The position numbers and the translations under genes were made by a program. From NCBI RefSeq assembly GCF_000143985.1, contig NC_014364.1, positions 310,001-374,000 of the forward strand: a DNA stretch of 64,000 nt, in the 5' to 3' direction. Under the pieces are notes generated by a model, which was not told the origin of the DNA, ran no database searches, and saw only the letters and a list, made by a program, of their open reading frames with translations. Shown one piece after another: positions 1 to 9,154 of this stretch (position 1 is the first letter of the stretch; the number at the start of each line of letters is the position of its first letter). The stretch comes from Sediminispirochaeta smaragdinae DSM 11293. Its GTDB lineage: Bacteria; Spirochaetota; Spirochaetia; DSM-16054; Sediminispirochaetaceae.

Positions 1-33
1 TGTAATTCATGAAAGCTTTGCGGGGAAGGGCCG

Positions 34-64
34 TTGACACGCTTTTCTTTTCCACGTATATACT
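34..64 (+). promoter_or_regulatory. Promoter of the radical SAM gene, leaderless type
   Basis: TTGACA at 34-39, then TATATA at 57-62 (17-bp spacer) or TATACT at 59-64 (19-bp spacer). The ATG at 72 is 7 bases beyond the second box, so the predicted transcript starts at or next to the start codon. Confidence 0.55.
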
Positions 65-71
65 CTCGGCT

Positions 72-1700
72 ATGCCTAGTTCCATAAAAAAGCTTGTTAT
101 GGTCTCGATTCATATCGATCGGGGATCCCGTGCCGTTCCTCTCGGTGCGGCTTCGGTTGCGGCCCTCGTTCATGCACGCCACGGGGACCGGGTTAAACCG
201 ATTATTCTTGATTGTTTCCTTGATCAGGATATAGCCTTTTGTGTAGCGGCTATTAAGGAACTGCGGCCCGATATCCTTGCTTTTTCCATATACCTCTGGA
301 ATAGGCGGAAAAGTATTGAAATCGCTCGGCAGATAAAAAAGGAACTGCCCGATCTTCCGATCTTTGCGGGAGGACCGGAGGTAACGGCTGATTGGCATCG
401 CCTCGGTGAAACATACCCGGGCTGTTTTGATCTTTTCCTCCCCGGAGAAGGTGAGGGATCGATTCTTCAGGGACTGGATATGCTTCTTGCCGGTAGACCC
501 AGTACCTCAGTCCTTTTCCCGCAGAGCGTTGATCTTACCGTTCTTCCTTCTCCTTATTTGGACGGGATGCTGGATCCGGCTGCTTATACCGGTTTGCTGT
601 GGGAACTCTCCAGGGGCTGTCCCTTCCGTTGCCATTTTTGTTTTGAATCCAAGGGCTCCGAACAGGTCAGATATTTCTCCATGGAGCGGATTACTCGTGA
701 ACTTGAGCTCTTCGCCCGTTCCGGAGTCCGGGAACTTTTTATTCTCGACCCTACCTTTAATCACAATCGTACAAGGGCAAAGAAACTACTGCGCTTGATG
801 CAAGAAGTTGCGCCCGATATTCATTACAACATTGAAGTCAGAAGTGAATTTCTTGATCAGGAACTCGCCGAACTCTTTTCCTGCCTCTCCTGTTCCCTCC
901 AAATTGGGCTGCAGAGTGCCGATCCAAAGGTACTCCGTAACATCAATCGAAGCATCAAACAGGATGATTTCCGCCGAAAAGTACTCTTCCTGCACGAAGC
1001 CGAAGTCGTGTATGGTTTTGATCTCATCTACGGTTTACCCGGGGATTCCCTTGAGGGGTTTCTTGCAAGCATTGACTTTGCCTTCTCCATGGTACCGAAC
1101 CATATCGATATCTTTCCTCTTGCTGTTCTTCCGGGAACCGTACTATTCGATAACGCTGACTCTTTCGGTCTTGTCCGAGATAGCGATGATCCCTATCTTG
1201 TCCGCTCATCATCCGGCTTTCATTCCGAAGATATGGCTGTTGCTTCACGTATCGCTTCTGCAATTGATCTGTTCTACAACCAGGGAAATGCTGTTCCGTG
1301 GTTTGACATTATTATCGAAAGACTTGGAATCACCCCTTCCCGATTTTTTCTTGATTTTTCTCTCTGGCTGGAAGGCAGAATATCAGATGAGCCTGATCAG
1401 GCAATGAGCGAGGTTCAGCAGATATACCTTTTAAAGCTTTTTATTGACAGGGGATTACAGGCAGAAGGCGAGATCGTTCATGATATTATTGAAATTTTTG
1501 CCCTCTGGGATCGCATAGATGAAGCCGCTTCAGGCAATGTGTCGGAACTATCGGGATTTTTCTACTTTTCACCCTCCCAGCTTTTTGAATATTTGGAAGA
1601 GGGGGTTAGAGATTTGGGGGAGCTTGCATTCTTTTTGCCCCGACTTGAAAAAACTATCCTTGTATCTTCCTCTGAAGGCGTTCTTCTGTTTCAGGAGTAA
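72..1700 (+). CDS. B12-binding-domain radical SAM protein (DUF4080-like)
   Basis: Radical SAM enzyme with an N-terminal cobalamin-binding-like Rossmann region (about residues 8-140, with a GGPEVTAD segment) followed by a SAM barrel carrying the CxxxCxxC cluster motif in SRGCPFRCHFC (Cys183, Cys187, Cys190). The C-terminal third resembles the extension of DUF4080-type 'Fe-S oxidoreductases'. The substrate is unknown; relatives act on lipids, tetrapyrroles or other unactivated carbons. A longer reading from position 9 is possible. I chose 72 because a TTGACA (34-39) and a TATACT/TATATA box end 7-9 bases before this ATG, and no Shine-Dalgarno sequence is present. Its end overlaps the convergent kinase by 10 bp. 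Family is clear; function is unassigned. Confidence 0.8.
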   Translation: MPSSIKKLVMVSIHIDRGSRAVPLGAASVAALVHARHGDRVKPIILDCFLDQDIAFCVAAIKELRPDILAFSIYLWNRRKSIEIARQIKKELPDLPIFAGGPEVTADWHRLGETYPGCFDLFLPGEGEGSILQGLDMLLAGRPSTSVLFPQSVDLTVLPSPYLDGMLDPAAYTGLLWELSRGCPFRCHFCFESKGSEQVRYFSMERITRELELFARSGVRELFILDPTFNHNRTRAKKLLRLMQEVAPDIHYNIEVRSEFLDQELAELFSCLSCSLQIGLQSADPKVLRNINRSIKQDDFRRKVLFLHEAEVVYGFDLIYGLPGDSLEGFLASIDFAFSMVPNHIDIFPLAVLPGTVLFDNADSFGLVRDSDDPYLVRSSSGFHSEDMAVASRIASAIDLFYNQGNAVPWFDIIIERLGITPSRFFLDFSLWLEGRISDEPDQAMSEVQQIYLLKLFIDRGLQAEGEIVHDIIEIFALWDRIDEAASGNVSELSGFFYFSPSQLFEYLEEGVRDLGELAFFLPRLEKTILVSSSEGVLLFQE

Positions 1701-3166
1701 CCAAGGGCTTTCATTGTTTGTTTACGCCTTTCCAATATGCTGCGGTATAACGCGGAGTGCTTTTTATGAGGGAGGTAGATGTCGGCTTCCGCTGCTTTCA
1801 TGCTGTCAGAAAATTTTACACCTGTTTGAGACGCCGTGAATGCCCGGTTTGTATTCAGCCATGCCCCGAATGCAGTTGCTTCCCCGTTTTTCATGCTTGT
1901 TACGGGCCTTTGAAATATATCGGCAAGGATCTGATTGTATAGGGGGAATCTTGTCATGCCTCCTGATGCAAAAATTCGATTATGAGTGTTGGTTTGTGAT
2001 TCTATCTCGATGATTCTGTCATGTAGTTCGAAGGCTATGCCTTCAAGTATTGCCCGGGCCATATCTCCTCGTTTTGTTGAGAGATCAAGATTGAGGAATG
2101 CTCCCTTTGAAAAGGTCTGACCAGTCGAATCGGATGGACCTTTGAAACGGGGAATAAGCATAACGCCGTTTGCACCTGGAGGCGATTGTGCGATTTCCCT
2201 GTCAAGCAGGGAGAATTTCTTTTTTTCCGTTGTGGTCGTTTCTATACTGAGCTCCGCGAACCAGCGATATACTGTTCCTGCGGTCGATAGTGAAGATTCG
2301 ATGAGGTAGGCTCCCGCTGCGGCCACATTGGAATATATTGAACATGCCTCGTTTCTAACAGGCCTTGGCGATATGGTAAGGACGTAAGCACCTGTACCGG
2401 TATTTACCGTGATGGTTCCGGGGGTGGTGATCCCGAATCCCAAAACCGAGCATTGCTGATCACCGCCCGCCGCAACGACCGGAATCGATCCGCTTATCGA
2501 AAGCTCTTTTCGGATCTCTTTGCATAGTTCTCCGCAGACAGAGCCTGGAGAAACAAGTTCTGCCAGTTTGGCTTTATCAATACCAAAATATGATATGAGT
2601 GTGTCGTCCCAATCCTTGGCCTGCAGGTTGAAGAGATTTGTTCTGCTGGCCACGGAATGATCGGTGACCATTCGTCCCGTCAGCAGGAAGAGAAGATATT
2701 CATAGATGCCGATAAGCTTCCATGATTGCTTGTATTCTTCCGGTTTGTATTGTTGGATCCAGTACATTTTGATGGCGGAAAAGACCGAAGAAACAGGAAG
2801 CCCCGAACGCAGATAAATATCCAGATTGTGGGAGCTAAACCTCTCCAGCAGGCAGTCGGTCCTTTTATCCTGCCACATGATTGCCGGAAGAAGCGGCTTG
2901 CCATTTTTATCGATAGGAAAGACAGGGGATCTGAATGCCGTTAACCCGATTGCCTCAAGGGGGAGGTGGTGTTGATCAAGATGCGCAACAGCTTCCTTGA
3001 GGGCCGTTTCCAGAAGCCGCTTCCAGATAAGCGGATTTTGCTCGACACGGCCGTCGGTCAAGAATTGAGGTGAGGAGTGGTGCTGAGAGATAAAAGCGGC
3101 GTTCCCTTCCTCGTCGTAAAGAATTCCGCGGATACTGGTGGTTCCTGCATCAATAATAAGTATCAT
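1691..3166 (-). CDS. FGGY-family carbohydrate kinase of the ascorbate island
   Basis: Sugar kinase of the FGGY (glycerol kinase/xylulokinase) family, 491 aa, a usual length. Visible are the N-terminal phosphate-binding segment IIDAGTTSIRGILYD, the WQDKRTD substrate-domain motif, the ADP-binding GTGAYVL segment and the C-terminal FGGY signature around GGMTRFPLYNQILADIF. It is the last gene of the minus-strand ulaDEF cluster, 10 bp after ulaF. Known ula clusters use a PTS that phosphorylates ascorbate during uptake; here uptake appears to be by an ABC importer, so this kinase is the best candidate to supply the 6-phosphate needed by UlaG (inference). An L-xylulose, 3-keto-L-gulonate or D-xylulose kinase role is equally compatible with the sequence. 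Confidence 0.85.
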   Translation of the reverse strand: MILIIDAGTTSIRGILYDEEGNAAFISQHHSSPQFLTDGRVEQNPLIWKRLLETALKEAVAHLDQHHLPLEAIGLTAFRSPVFPIDKNGKPLLPAIMWQDKRTDCLLERFSSHNLDIYLRSGLPVSSVFSAIKMYWIQQYKPEEYKQSWKLIGIYEYLLFLLTGRMVTDHSVASRTNLFNLQAKDWDDTLISYFGIDKAKLAELVSPGSVCGELCKEIRKELSISGSIPVVAAGGDQQCSVLGFGITTPGTITVNTGTGAYVLTISPRPVRNEACSIYSNVAAAGAYLIESSLSTAGTVYRWFAELSIETTTTEKKKFSLLDREIAQSPPGANGVMLIPRFKGPSDSTGQTFSKGAFLNLDLSTKRGDMARAILEGIAFELHDRIIEIESQTNTHNRIFASGGMTRFPLYNQILADIFQRPVTSMKNGEATAFGAWLNTNRAFTASQTGVKFSDSMKAAEADIYLPHKKHSALYRSILERRKQTMKALGYS

Positions 3167-3176
3167 CTATACACGC

Positions 3177-3878
3177 TCATTGTCCATAATAGGCGTTTTT
3201 TCCATGTTTTCGTAGGAAATGTTTATCCAGCAAGGTTTGTTGCATGTGAGAAATAGCTGGCCGTATCGACATGGTCGCCATCGCCATGTAGGCAATTTCT
3301 TCAAGAACTACTGCGTGATAGAGTGCTTCTTCGGGTGTTTTTCCCCAGGAAAAGGGGCCATGAGCGGCCACAAGGGCGGCTGGAACCGCTTCCGGGTCGA
3401 TAGCCCGTGTCCTGAACGTCTCTACGATGACATTGCCTGTTTCCAGTTCGTAGTTTTCCTGAATCTCGTCGTCGGTCATTTTTCTGGTACAGGGAACGGC
3501 GCCGAAAAAATAATCTGCATGAGTGGTGCCCAGAGGGGGCAGGTCCGTGCAGGATTGGGCCCATGCCGTACTGTTTCTTGCGTGGGTATGAACAATTGAC
3601 CCGCAGCCGGGAAATCCCTTGTACAACGCGATGTGGGTTGCCAGGTCACTGGATGGGCGTTTTGTTCCGTGCACGATGTTTCCATCCATATCGGTGACGA
3701 CCATATCTTCGACTTGTAATTTTTCATAGGGAACGCCGCTTGGTTTGATCACAATCCACCCTTGCTTCCTGTCGACGGCACTGACGTTTCCCCAGGTGAA
3801 GGTTACCAAGCCCCGAACAGGAAGTTCGAGGTTCGCCTTGAAAACCGCTTCGATAAGGGTATCTATATGTTTACTCAT
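3177..3878 (-). CDS. ulaF: L-ribulose-5-phosphate 4-epimerase
   Basis: Class II aldolase/AraD-family epimerase, 233 aa, converting L-ribulose-5-phosphate to D-xylulose-5-phosphate in the last step of ascorbate catabolism. The TWGNVSAVDR and KPSGVPYE segments form the phosphate-binding region, HTHARNSTAWAQ carries the zinc ligands and AAHGPFSWG the third histidine. It overlaps ulaE by 8 bp, so the two are probably translationally coupled. An L-arabinose AraD would look nearly the same; the ulaD/ulaE neighbours favour the ascorbate role. Confidence 0.9.
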   Translation of the reverse strand: MSKHIDTLIEAVFKANLELPVRGLVTFTWGNVSAVDRKQGWIVIKPSGVPYEKLQVEDMVVTDMDGNIVHGTKRPSSDLATHIALYKGFPGCGSIVHTHARNSTAWAQSCTDLPPLGTTHADYFFGAVPCTRKMTDDEIQENYELETGNVIVETFRTRAIDPEAVPAALVAAHGPFSWGKTPEEALYHAVVLEEIAYMAMATMSIRPAISHMQQTLLDKHFLRKHGKNAYYGQ

Positions 3879-4740
3879 TGATGTAAGCGCCTTCTTTCAT
3901 TCTTGCAATGATCCATTTCCTGGCTTCCTCTATTTCTTTGACCGGGTCGTTTCCTTTCCCCGACCACATCTCCATGAGAAATGGGCCGGTAAAGTGTAGC
4001 CTTTTCAAGGCTCGAAACGCTGCGACGAAATCGACGCAGCCGTCACCGAACGGTACATCACGAAATTGACCGGGAAATGTTTTTGTCACCGCCAGTGTAT
4101 CCTTAAGATGGATTGCCGTAATGAGATTCTTCCCAAGCTCCAATTCTTGCACGACATCGTTGCCCCAGGCGGTCAGGTTTCCCAGATCGGGATATACCGT
4201 AAACCAGGGATTCATGATCATTCGCTTGAGATTCATGAAACGTACAATCGAGCTCATGCGATGTGTGTCCATGATCTCCATGGATAGCATAACGTGTTCC
4301 TTTGCCGCCGTCTGAACTCCCTCATTCAGACCGTCTATGAACCATCGCCAGGTGTCGTCGTCTCCCGCTTCATAATACACATCATAGCCGGCAAGCTGGA
4401 TGGTTCTGATTCCGACCTCGGCGGAAAAGTTGATAGCGTCATGAAGTATTTTCCGAGCCCTTGCTCTGATATCGGGATTATGGCTGCCGAGAGGAAACCG
4501 CCTGTGCCCGCTAAGGCAGATGGATGGTACGGAAATTCCCGAATCAAAGACACAATTCATGAAAGCCTTCCGTTCGTCCCTTGTCCACTCGAGACGGGCC
4601 AGTCGTCTGTCTGATTCGTCGATGGACATTTCCACAAAGGAAAAGTCAAGGCGTTTCGCCAGATCCAGTTTTTCCGGCCAGGATGCCGTTTCGGGCAAGG
4701 CTTTTTCGTAGATACCGAATTTCACGTCCTGGAGGGTCAT
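3871..4740 (-). CDS. ulaE: L-xylulose-5-phosphate 3-epimerase
   Basis: TIM-barrel sugar-phosphate epimerase, 289 aa, closely resembling E. coli UlaE (IYEKALP start, SLCLSxHRRFPLGS-like segment, IQLAGYDVYYE, PWFTVYPDLGNLTAWGNDV). It converts L-xylulose-5-phosphate to L-ribulose-5-phosphate. The start is the ATG at 4740, which forms an ATGA overlap with the ulaD stop; a TTG four codons upstream is possible but less likely. Second gene of the ulaDEF-kinase cluster. Confidence 0.92.
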   Translation of the reverse strand: MTLQDVKFGIYEKALPETASWPEKLDLAKRLDFSFVEMSIDESDRRLARLEWTRDERKAFMNCVFDSGISVPSICLSGHRRFPLGSHNPDIRARARKILHDAINFSAEVGIRTIQLAGYDVYYEAGDDDTWRWFIDGLNEGVQTAAKEHVMLSMEIMDTHRMSSIVRFMNLKRMIMNPWFTVYPDLGNLTAWGNDVVQELELGKNLITAIHLKDTLAVTKTFPGQFRDVPFGDGCVDFVAAFRALKRLHFTGPFLMEMWSGKGNDPVKEIEEARKWIIARMKEGAYINE

Positions 4741-5393
4741 TCCTGGTTCCAATTATCCCGAATCGCCTGTTTGAAGGCACGGGCCGCGGCTATGGGATCT
4801 TTCGCCTCGTAAAGCGATCGACCCGAAATAAAGCATTTCACCGGAATCCCCCGAAACAGTGATAGATCCTGCGGTGCAAGTCCTCCTGTAACCGAAACTG
4901 CAAAACCCATTTTTCCCAGATGCCGGATCTTCTGTATATCCTCATCGCTCCAGTTTTGTCCGGCCGCCGCAGCGTCGCGCCCCCGGTGGTAGATCGCCTG
5001 GTGGATGCCGATATCGAGCCATTTTGCGGCCAGATCGAATGACCACGCTCCGTATAGCTCCACCTGTATCTCGCCGCTGTATGTGTCCGCAACTTTTTTG
5101 GCCGCCTCCATTGTGGCCAGTGGAGCATTGCAGATGCATGTCATCCAGTTTGCTCCCCGGGAAAACACCAAATTTGCTACCACTTCTCCGGCATCCGCCG
5201 CCTTCAGGTCGGCAACGATGGTATGATCGGGATATGCACCGTGTATCTGTTTTACTGCTTTAGCCCCTTCGGCATAGCAAAGGATCGTTCCTGCTTCAAT
5301 AACGTCTACTTCTTCTGCAACCTTTCCTGCCGATTCAAGAGCTGCCTTCAAATCTGTGTGGTCCAGGGCAATTTGTAGTAATGGTCTGTTCAT
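4737..5393 (-). CDS. ulaD: 3-keto-L-gulonate-6-phosphate decarboxylase
   Basis: Orotidine-5-phosphate-decarboxylase-fold enzyme, 218 aa, that decarboxylates 3-keto-L-gulonate-6-phosphate to L-xylulose-5-phosphate. It has the expected QIALDHTDL first strand, the VADLKAADAGE catalytic Asp/Lys/Asp segment, QVELYGAW, and the phosphate-binding VTGGLAP and FISGRSL loops near the C-terminus. E. coli UlaD is of similar length and pattern. A GGAG ribosome site lies 8 bases before the ATG. First gene of the minus-strand cluster, divergent from ulaG. Hexulose-6-phosphate synthase is a related alternative, but the linkage to ulaE, ulaF and ulaG argues for UlaD. Confidence 0.92.
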   Translation of the reverse strand: MNRPLLQIALDHTDLKAALESAGKVAEEVDVIEAGTILCYAEGAKAVKQIHGAYPDHTIVADLKAADAGEVVANLVFSRGANWMTCICNAPLATMEAAKKVADTYSGEIQVELYGAWSFDLAAKWLDIGIHQAIYHRGRDAAAAGQNWSDEDIQKIRHLGKMGFAVSVTGGLAPQDLSLFRGIPVKCFISGRSLYEAKDPIAAARAFKQAIRDNWNQE

Positions 5394-5416
5394 AGTTACT
5401 CCGATATGTTTGTATA

Positions 5417-5450
5417 GATCATTTAATGATCAAAATAAACATATTGTCAA
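5417..5450 (-). promoter_or_regulatory. ulaD promoter with palindromic operator
   Basis: On the minus strand a TTGACA (plus-strand 5445-5450) precedes a weak ATTAAA -10 box (5422-5427) by 17 bp. The -10 lies inside a perfect 7-1-7 palindrome, GATCATT-T-AATGATC (5417-5431). A repressor bound there would block transcription; the DeoR-family protein at 11241 is the obvious candidate (inference). Confidence 0.5.
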
Positions 5451-5585
5451 GTTTGTTTTTGTATTTTTGAATGAAGAAATATATTGGTGTGATTTGATAA
5501 TGAATATTAATTATATATTATATATATAATTAAATGATAAAATATTGATTATCTATATGTCGAGTTATAAGGCTTACATTTATTG

Positions 5586-5594
5586 TGATCAAAA
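5586..5594 (+). promoter_or_regulatory. Second TGATCAAAA element upstream of ulaG
   Basis: TGATCAAAA at 5586-5594 repeats the half-site and its flank seen at 5427-5435 in the ulaD operator. It lies 14 bp before a TTGACA (5609-5614) that could be the -35 box for ulaG. The rest of the 5394-5665 gap is AT-rich with no gene evident. Confidence 0.35.
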
Positions 5595-5665
5595 AATCAA
5601 TTTTTTTATTGACATATGAACACAACGATGTGAAGATTAACTATCCACAGCAGATTGGAGTTTGC

Positions 5666-6730
5666 ATGAGTAAGATAGATACCATTACACGGGAATCATG
5701 GATTCTCAGTACGTTTCCCGAATGGGGGACCTGGTTGAATGAGGAGATTGACGAAGAAAACGTCAGGCCGGGGACGTTCGCCATGTGGTGGCTTGGATGT
5801 ACCGGCATCTGGGTGAAATCGGAAGGGAATACAAATATCTGTATCGATCTCTGGACAAAAAGCGGGAAACGCACAAAGCAGAACCCCCTGATGAAGGAAC
5901 AGCATCAGCACCAGCGGATGATTGGATGTCGAAAACTCCAACCCAATCTCAGAAATGTTCCCTGCGTAATCGACCCTTTTGCTATTCGAAAGGTCGAAGC
6001 TATTCTGGCGACACATGATCATGGTGATCATATCGATGAAAATGTTGCAGCAGCGGTGTTGCAGAATATTTCCGCAGAAGTACCGTTTGTCGGACCGCAG
6101 GCCTGTGTCGATCTCTGGACAAGTTGGGGCGTACCGAAGGAACGTTGTCGGGTTGTTAGGCCGGGGGATTCCCTGCAGATCGGTGATGTTCAGATTATTG
6201 TTCTTGATTCTTTTGATAGGACCGAGCTGGTTACCGCACCCAAGGGAGTCGTCCTGAAGGGAAAGATGCCCCAGGATATGGATCGTCTCGCCGTTAATTA
6301 CTTGATCAAGACTCCCGGAGGAACAATCTATCATAGTGGCGATTCCCATTATTCCAACTATTATGCAAAGCACGGCAATGATCATGAAATCGATGTTGCA
6401 CTGGGCTCATATGGCGAGAATCCCCGGGGAATGACCGATAAGATGACTTCTGTCGATATCCTGCGAATGGCGGAATCTTTGAGAACCAAGGTAGTGATTC
6501 CTTTTCACCATGATATCTGGACCAATTTTCAGGCCGATCCCATGGAAATTCTGGTTCTGTGGAATATGCGGAAAGATCGCCTGCAATATCGGTTCAAGCC
6601 CTTCATCTGGCAGGTCGGTGGAAAGTTCGTCTATCCGGATGATAAAGAACTGCTTGAATACCATTATCCCCGGGGATTTGATGATGCCTTTTCCATAGAG
6701 CCCGATTTGCCTTTCAAATCCCTGCTGTAA
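5666..6730 (+). CDS. ulaG: L-ascorbate-6-phosphate lactonase
   Basis: Metallo-beta-lactamase-fold lactonase that opens L-ascorbate-6-phosphate to 3-keto-L-gulonate-6-phosphate, the substrate of UlaD. The ATG at 5666 gives 354 aa, the length of E. coli UlaG, and starts with the family segment [20 protein letters not shown]; a longer upstream reading adds AT-rich non-homologous sequence. The metal-binding motif is [10 protein letters not shown], with [11 protein letters not shown] and IPFHHDIW later. A GGAG site lies 8 bases upstream. Overall similarity to E. coli UlaG is very high, which fixes the chemistry of the whole island. Confidence 0.95.
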   Translation: MSKIDTITRESWILSTFPEWGTWLNEEIDEENVRPGTFAMWWLGCTGIWVKSEGNTNICIDLWTKSGKRTKQNPLMKEQHQHQRMIGCRKLQPNLRNVPCVIDPFAIRKVEAILATHDHGDHIDENVAAAVLQNISAEVPFVGPQACVDLWTSWGVPKERCRVVRPGDSLQIGDVQIIVLDSFDRTELVTAPKGVVLKGKMPQDMDRLAVNYLIKTPGGTIYHSGDSHYSNYYAKHGNDHEIDVALGSYGENPRGMTDKMTSVDILRMAESLRTKVVIPFHHDIWTNFQADPMEILVLWNMRKDRLQYRFKPFIWQVGGKFVYPDDKELLEYHYPRGFDDAFSIEPDLPFKSLL

Positions 6731-6825
6731 AACTGCGTCAGAAATTTGCGATTCCGGATTCGCTTGAATCCTTAAAATCAATTGACTACCTTCGCGTTTA
6801 TCGTGAAGGGAAAATGGAGGATTAC

Positions 6826-8184
6826 ATGAGAAGATTTGTGGTTGTGCTCCTGTTGATCTTTACTTCAAGTTTTGTCTTTTCCAATGGACAGCAGGATGCT
6901 GCCGGAAGCTCTCCGAAGAGTGTGTCAGGTGAGTTTAACTGGAGACAATGTGAGGGAGAGACCATTGTTACATGCTTTCCGAACCATGTGACGTATAACG
7001 CGTTGATGCCCCTGATTCCCGAGTTCGAGGAGCTTACCGGTATCAAGGTGGAGGTCGATCTGCTCCAGTACATGAAGATGCACGATAAACAGGTATTGGA
7101 GATGAGTAAGCCTTCCGGCGATTATGATCTCATTTCAATGGTGTGCATGTGGAAAAGTGAGTATGCCGCCGCCGGTATGTTGAAGGAACTCGAGCCCTTC
7201 TTCAATGATCCGTCCCTGGCGTATCCGGATTACGACTTTGACGATCTTGTCCCTGCCTATGTGGAAAACACCGGCTATGTAGGAGGCAAAAAAATCTATC
7301 TCGGCGGTCCGGGGGCCAAACTTTACGGTGTCCCTTTTGGTGCCGAGACCAGCATATTGATATATCGAAAAGATATCTTCGACAAATATAATCTTAAGGT
7401 GCCTGAGACCTATGATGAGGTACTCGAGACTGCCAAATTCATCTATGAAAATGTTGATGGTATGTATGGGATGACAAGCCGGGGTGCTTCCGGGCACCAG
7501 GCGAATGCCGCTTACCTTCTGCATGCATCACCTTTTGGAGCAAGAGTCTTTGACGAGAATTGGGAACCGGTGGTTAATTCCCCTGAATCTATCAAAACAC
7601 TTGAGTGGATGAAAAAGATGTTCAGCTATGGACCTCCGGGAATGACCAGTTTTGCCCAGGACGGCGAATTTCAGGCCTTTTTGCAGGGAGATGTTGCCAT
7701 GTACCTCGATGCAAGCGTTTTTGCCGGTAAGGCCAGAGATCCGAAGCAGTCGAAGGTCTATGATAAACTCGGTTATGCAATGCATCCGAAGCAGGAAAAC
7801 AGATTGAGTGAGTCAGGAGGATTCGGCCTGGCGATACCGGCAAATGCGAGCCATCCGGAGGCCGCATTCCTGTTCCTTCAGTGGATCACAAGCAAGGAGA
7901 CCGAACGGAAGGTTATAGAGAATGGCGGAGCCCCTTTCCGTACTTCTTCGGTAAACGATCCCATTCTTCAGGATGAGTATCCGGAATTCAAGGCTCTTGC
8001 TCTGCAGTTGCCACACGTAAATCCAGATTGGCGGCCCATCATCCCTGAATGGGGGGAGATCGACAATATCATGGGCATTGCGGTCAATCAGGTATTGACC
8101 GGAGAGAAAGAGCCCCAGGAGGCCATGGATGGTATCATGGCACCTATTCGGGAGATCATGGTTCGAGCCGGATATATTAAGTAA
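6826..8184 (+). CDS. ABC transporter sugar-binding protein (CUT1 type)
   Basis: Extracellular solute-binding protein, family 1, 452 aa. The N-terminus has a positively charged, hydrophobic signal peptide but no lipobox cysteine. The mature part shows the family pattern: EETIVTCFPNH-like first strand, IPEFEELTGIKVEVD, YDLISM, LYGVPFGAETSILIYRKDIFDKY and WMKKMFS. The ATG at 6826 is preceded by GGAGG with 5-base spacing. It is followed by two permeases but no ATPase gene in this window, so a shared MsmK/UgpC-type ATPase encoded elsewhere is likely. By context the ligand is ascorbate or an ascorbate-derived acid (inference). Confidence 0.88.
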   Translation: MRRFVVVLLLIFTSSFVFSNGQQDAAGSSPKSVSGEFNWRQCEGETIVTCFPNHVTYNALMPLIPEFEELTGIKVEVDLLQYMKMHDKQVLEMSKPSGDYDLISMVCMWKSEYAAAGMLKELEPFFNDPSLAYPDYDFDDLVPAYVENTGYVGGKKIYLGGPGAKLYGVPFGAETSILIYRKDIFDKYNLKVPETYDEVLETAKFIYENVDGMYGMTSRGASGHQANAAYLLHASPFGARVFDENWEPVVNSPESIKTLEWMKKMFSYGPPGMTSFAQDGEFQAFLQGDVAMYLDASVFAGKARDPKQSKVYDKLGYAMHPKQENRLSESGGFGLAIPANASHPEAAFLFLQWITSKETERKVIENGGAPFRTSSVNDPILQDEYPEFKALALQLPHVNPDWRPIIPEWGEIDNIMGIAVNQVLTGEKEPQEAMDGIMAPIREIMVRAGYIK

Positions 8185-8202
8185 ACAGAAGCAATAGTGT
8201 GC

Positions 8203-8236
8203 CGGACGTATCTTGCAAGCATTGCTGATACGTCCG
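8203..8236 (+). other. Intercistronic hairpin between binding-protein and permease genes
   Basis: CGGACGTATC (8203-8212) and GATACGTCCG (8227-8236) form a perfect 10-bp stem with a 14-base loop and no T-run. A hairpin placed after a binding-protein gene typically protects the upstream mRNA and gives higher binding-protein than permease levels (inference). Confidence 0.6.
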
Positions 8237-8255
8237 TGATTCAGGAGGTCCGGAT

Positions 8256-9140
8256 TTGTTCAACAATGGTGTCATGAAACGGAATAAAAGCCCATATCTT
8301 TTTGCATTGCCGGCAATTGCCGTTCTGTTACTGGTTATGGTGGTACCTGTCGTCTCGGGTATCAGGCTGAGTTTTTTTGAATGGTTTTTGCGGGATATCA
8401 GAAAGGAACCGGTGTTTGTCGGACTGCGGAATTTTATTGACTTGTTCGGAAGCGAGAACTTTCAGACCAGTATTCGTGTCACATTGGTATTTACCATTAG
8501 TGTGGTTTGTCTGGAGTTGTTCGTTGGATTGGTTCTCGCTCTTTTACTGGAGGATGGTCTCCCCGGACTTCGTTTTTTTCGTACTGTTTTCATTTTGCCC
8601 GTCATGATTGCTCCCGTTGTTGTCGGTGTCATCTGGAAATTTCTTTACAACCCCTCGTATGGGAAGATAAACTACTTTCTTTCGGTTCTGGGATTGAAAG
8701 AGGTCGGATGGCTCTCGGACCCCCACATGGCGCTCATCTCTATTATCATAACCGATATCTGGCAATGGACTCCCTTTGTGTTCCTGCTTTTGCTTGCCGG
8801 ACTTCAGGGAATTCCCTCTGATCTCAGTGATGCGGCCCGGGTCGACGGAGCCAACTATCTTCAGAATTTAATTCATATCAAATTGCCCTGTATCTCCGGT
8901 GTCATCGGCATTACCGCCGTGCTTCGGCTCATTGATGCCTTTCGGGGGCTGGTTGTCATGTTTATCATGACCAACGGCGGTCCGGGAGTGTCGACCGAAA
9001 TTCTTTCCCTTCATCTTTACAAAACAGCCTTCACCGATCAGCGCCTGGGTAAGGCCTCTGCCGTGGCTGTTATTTTGCTTGGTATCATAACGCTGCTTTC
9101 CATAATTTTTATTACCAAAAATATGAAAGATGAAACATAA
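8256..9140 (+). CDS. ABC sugar transporter permease 1 (MalF-like)
   Basis: Binding-protein-dependent permease, 294 aa, six predicted membrane helices. The EAA loop is visible as DLSDAARVDGANYLQNLIHIKLPCI. The TTG at 8256 is chosen as the start because AGGAGG sits exactly 7 bases upstream; the first ATG is 18 bases further on. It pairs with the next permease as a CUT1 heterodimer. Confidence 0.88.
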   Translation: MFNNGVMKRNKSPYLFALPAIAVLLLVMVVPVVSGIRLSFFEWFLRDIRKEPVFVGLRNFIDLFGSENFQTSIRVTLVFTISVVCLELFVGLVLALLLEDGLPGLRFFRTVFILPVMIAPVVVGVIWKFLYNPSYGKINYFLSVLGLKEVGWLSDPHMALISIIITDIWQWTPFVFLLLLAGLQGIPSDLSDAARVDGANYLQNLIHIKLPCISGVIGITAVLRLIDAFRGLVVMFIMTNGGPGVSTEILSLHLYKTAFTDQRLGKASAVAVILLGIITLLSIIFITKNMKDET

Positions 9141-9154
9141 AAGGCAGGGGCATA

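Noticed and set aside
1691-3166. Firm assignment as glycerol kinase or xylulokinase
   Set aside because: Motifs are common to the whole FGGY family; the ula context makes another substrate more likely, so only the family is called.
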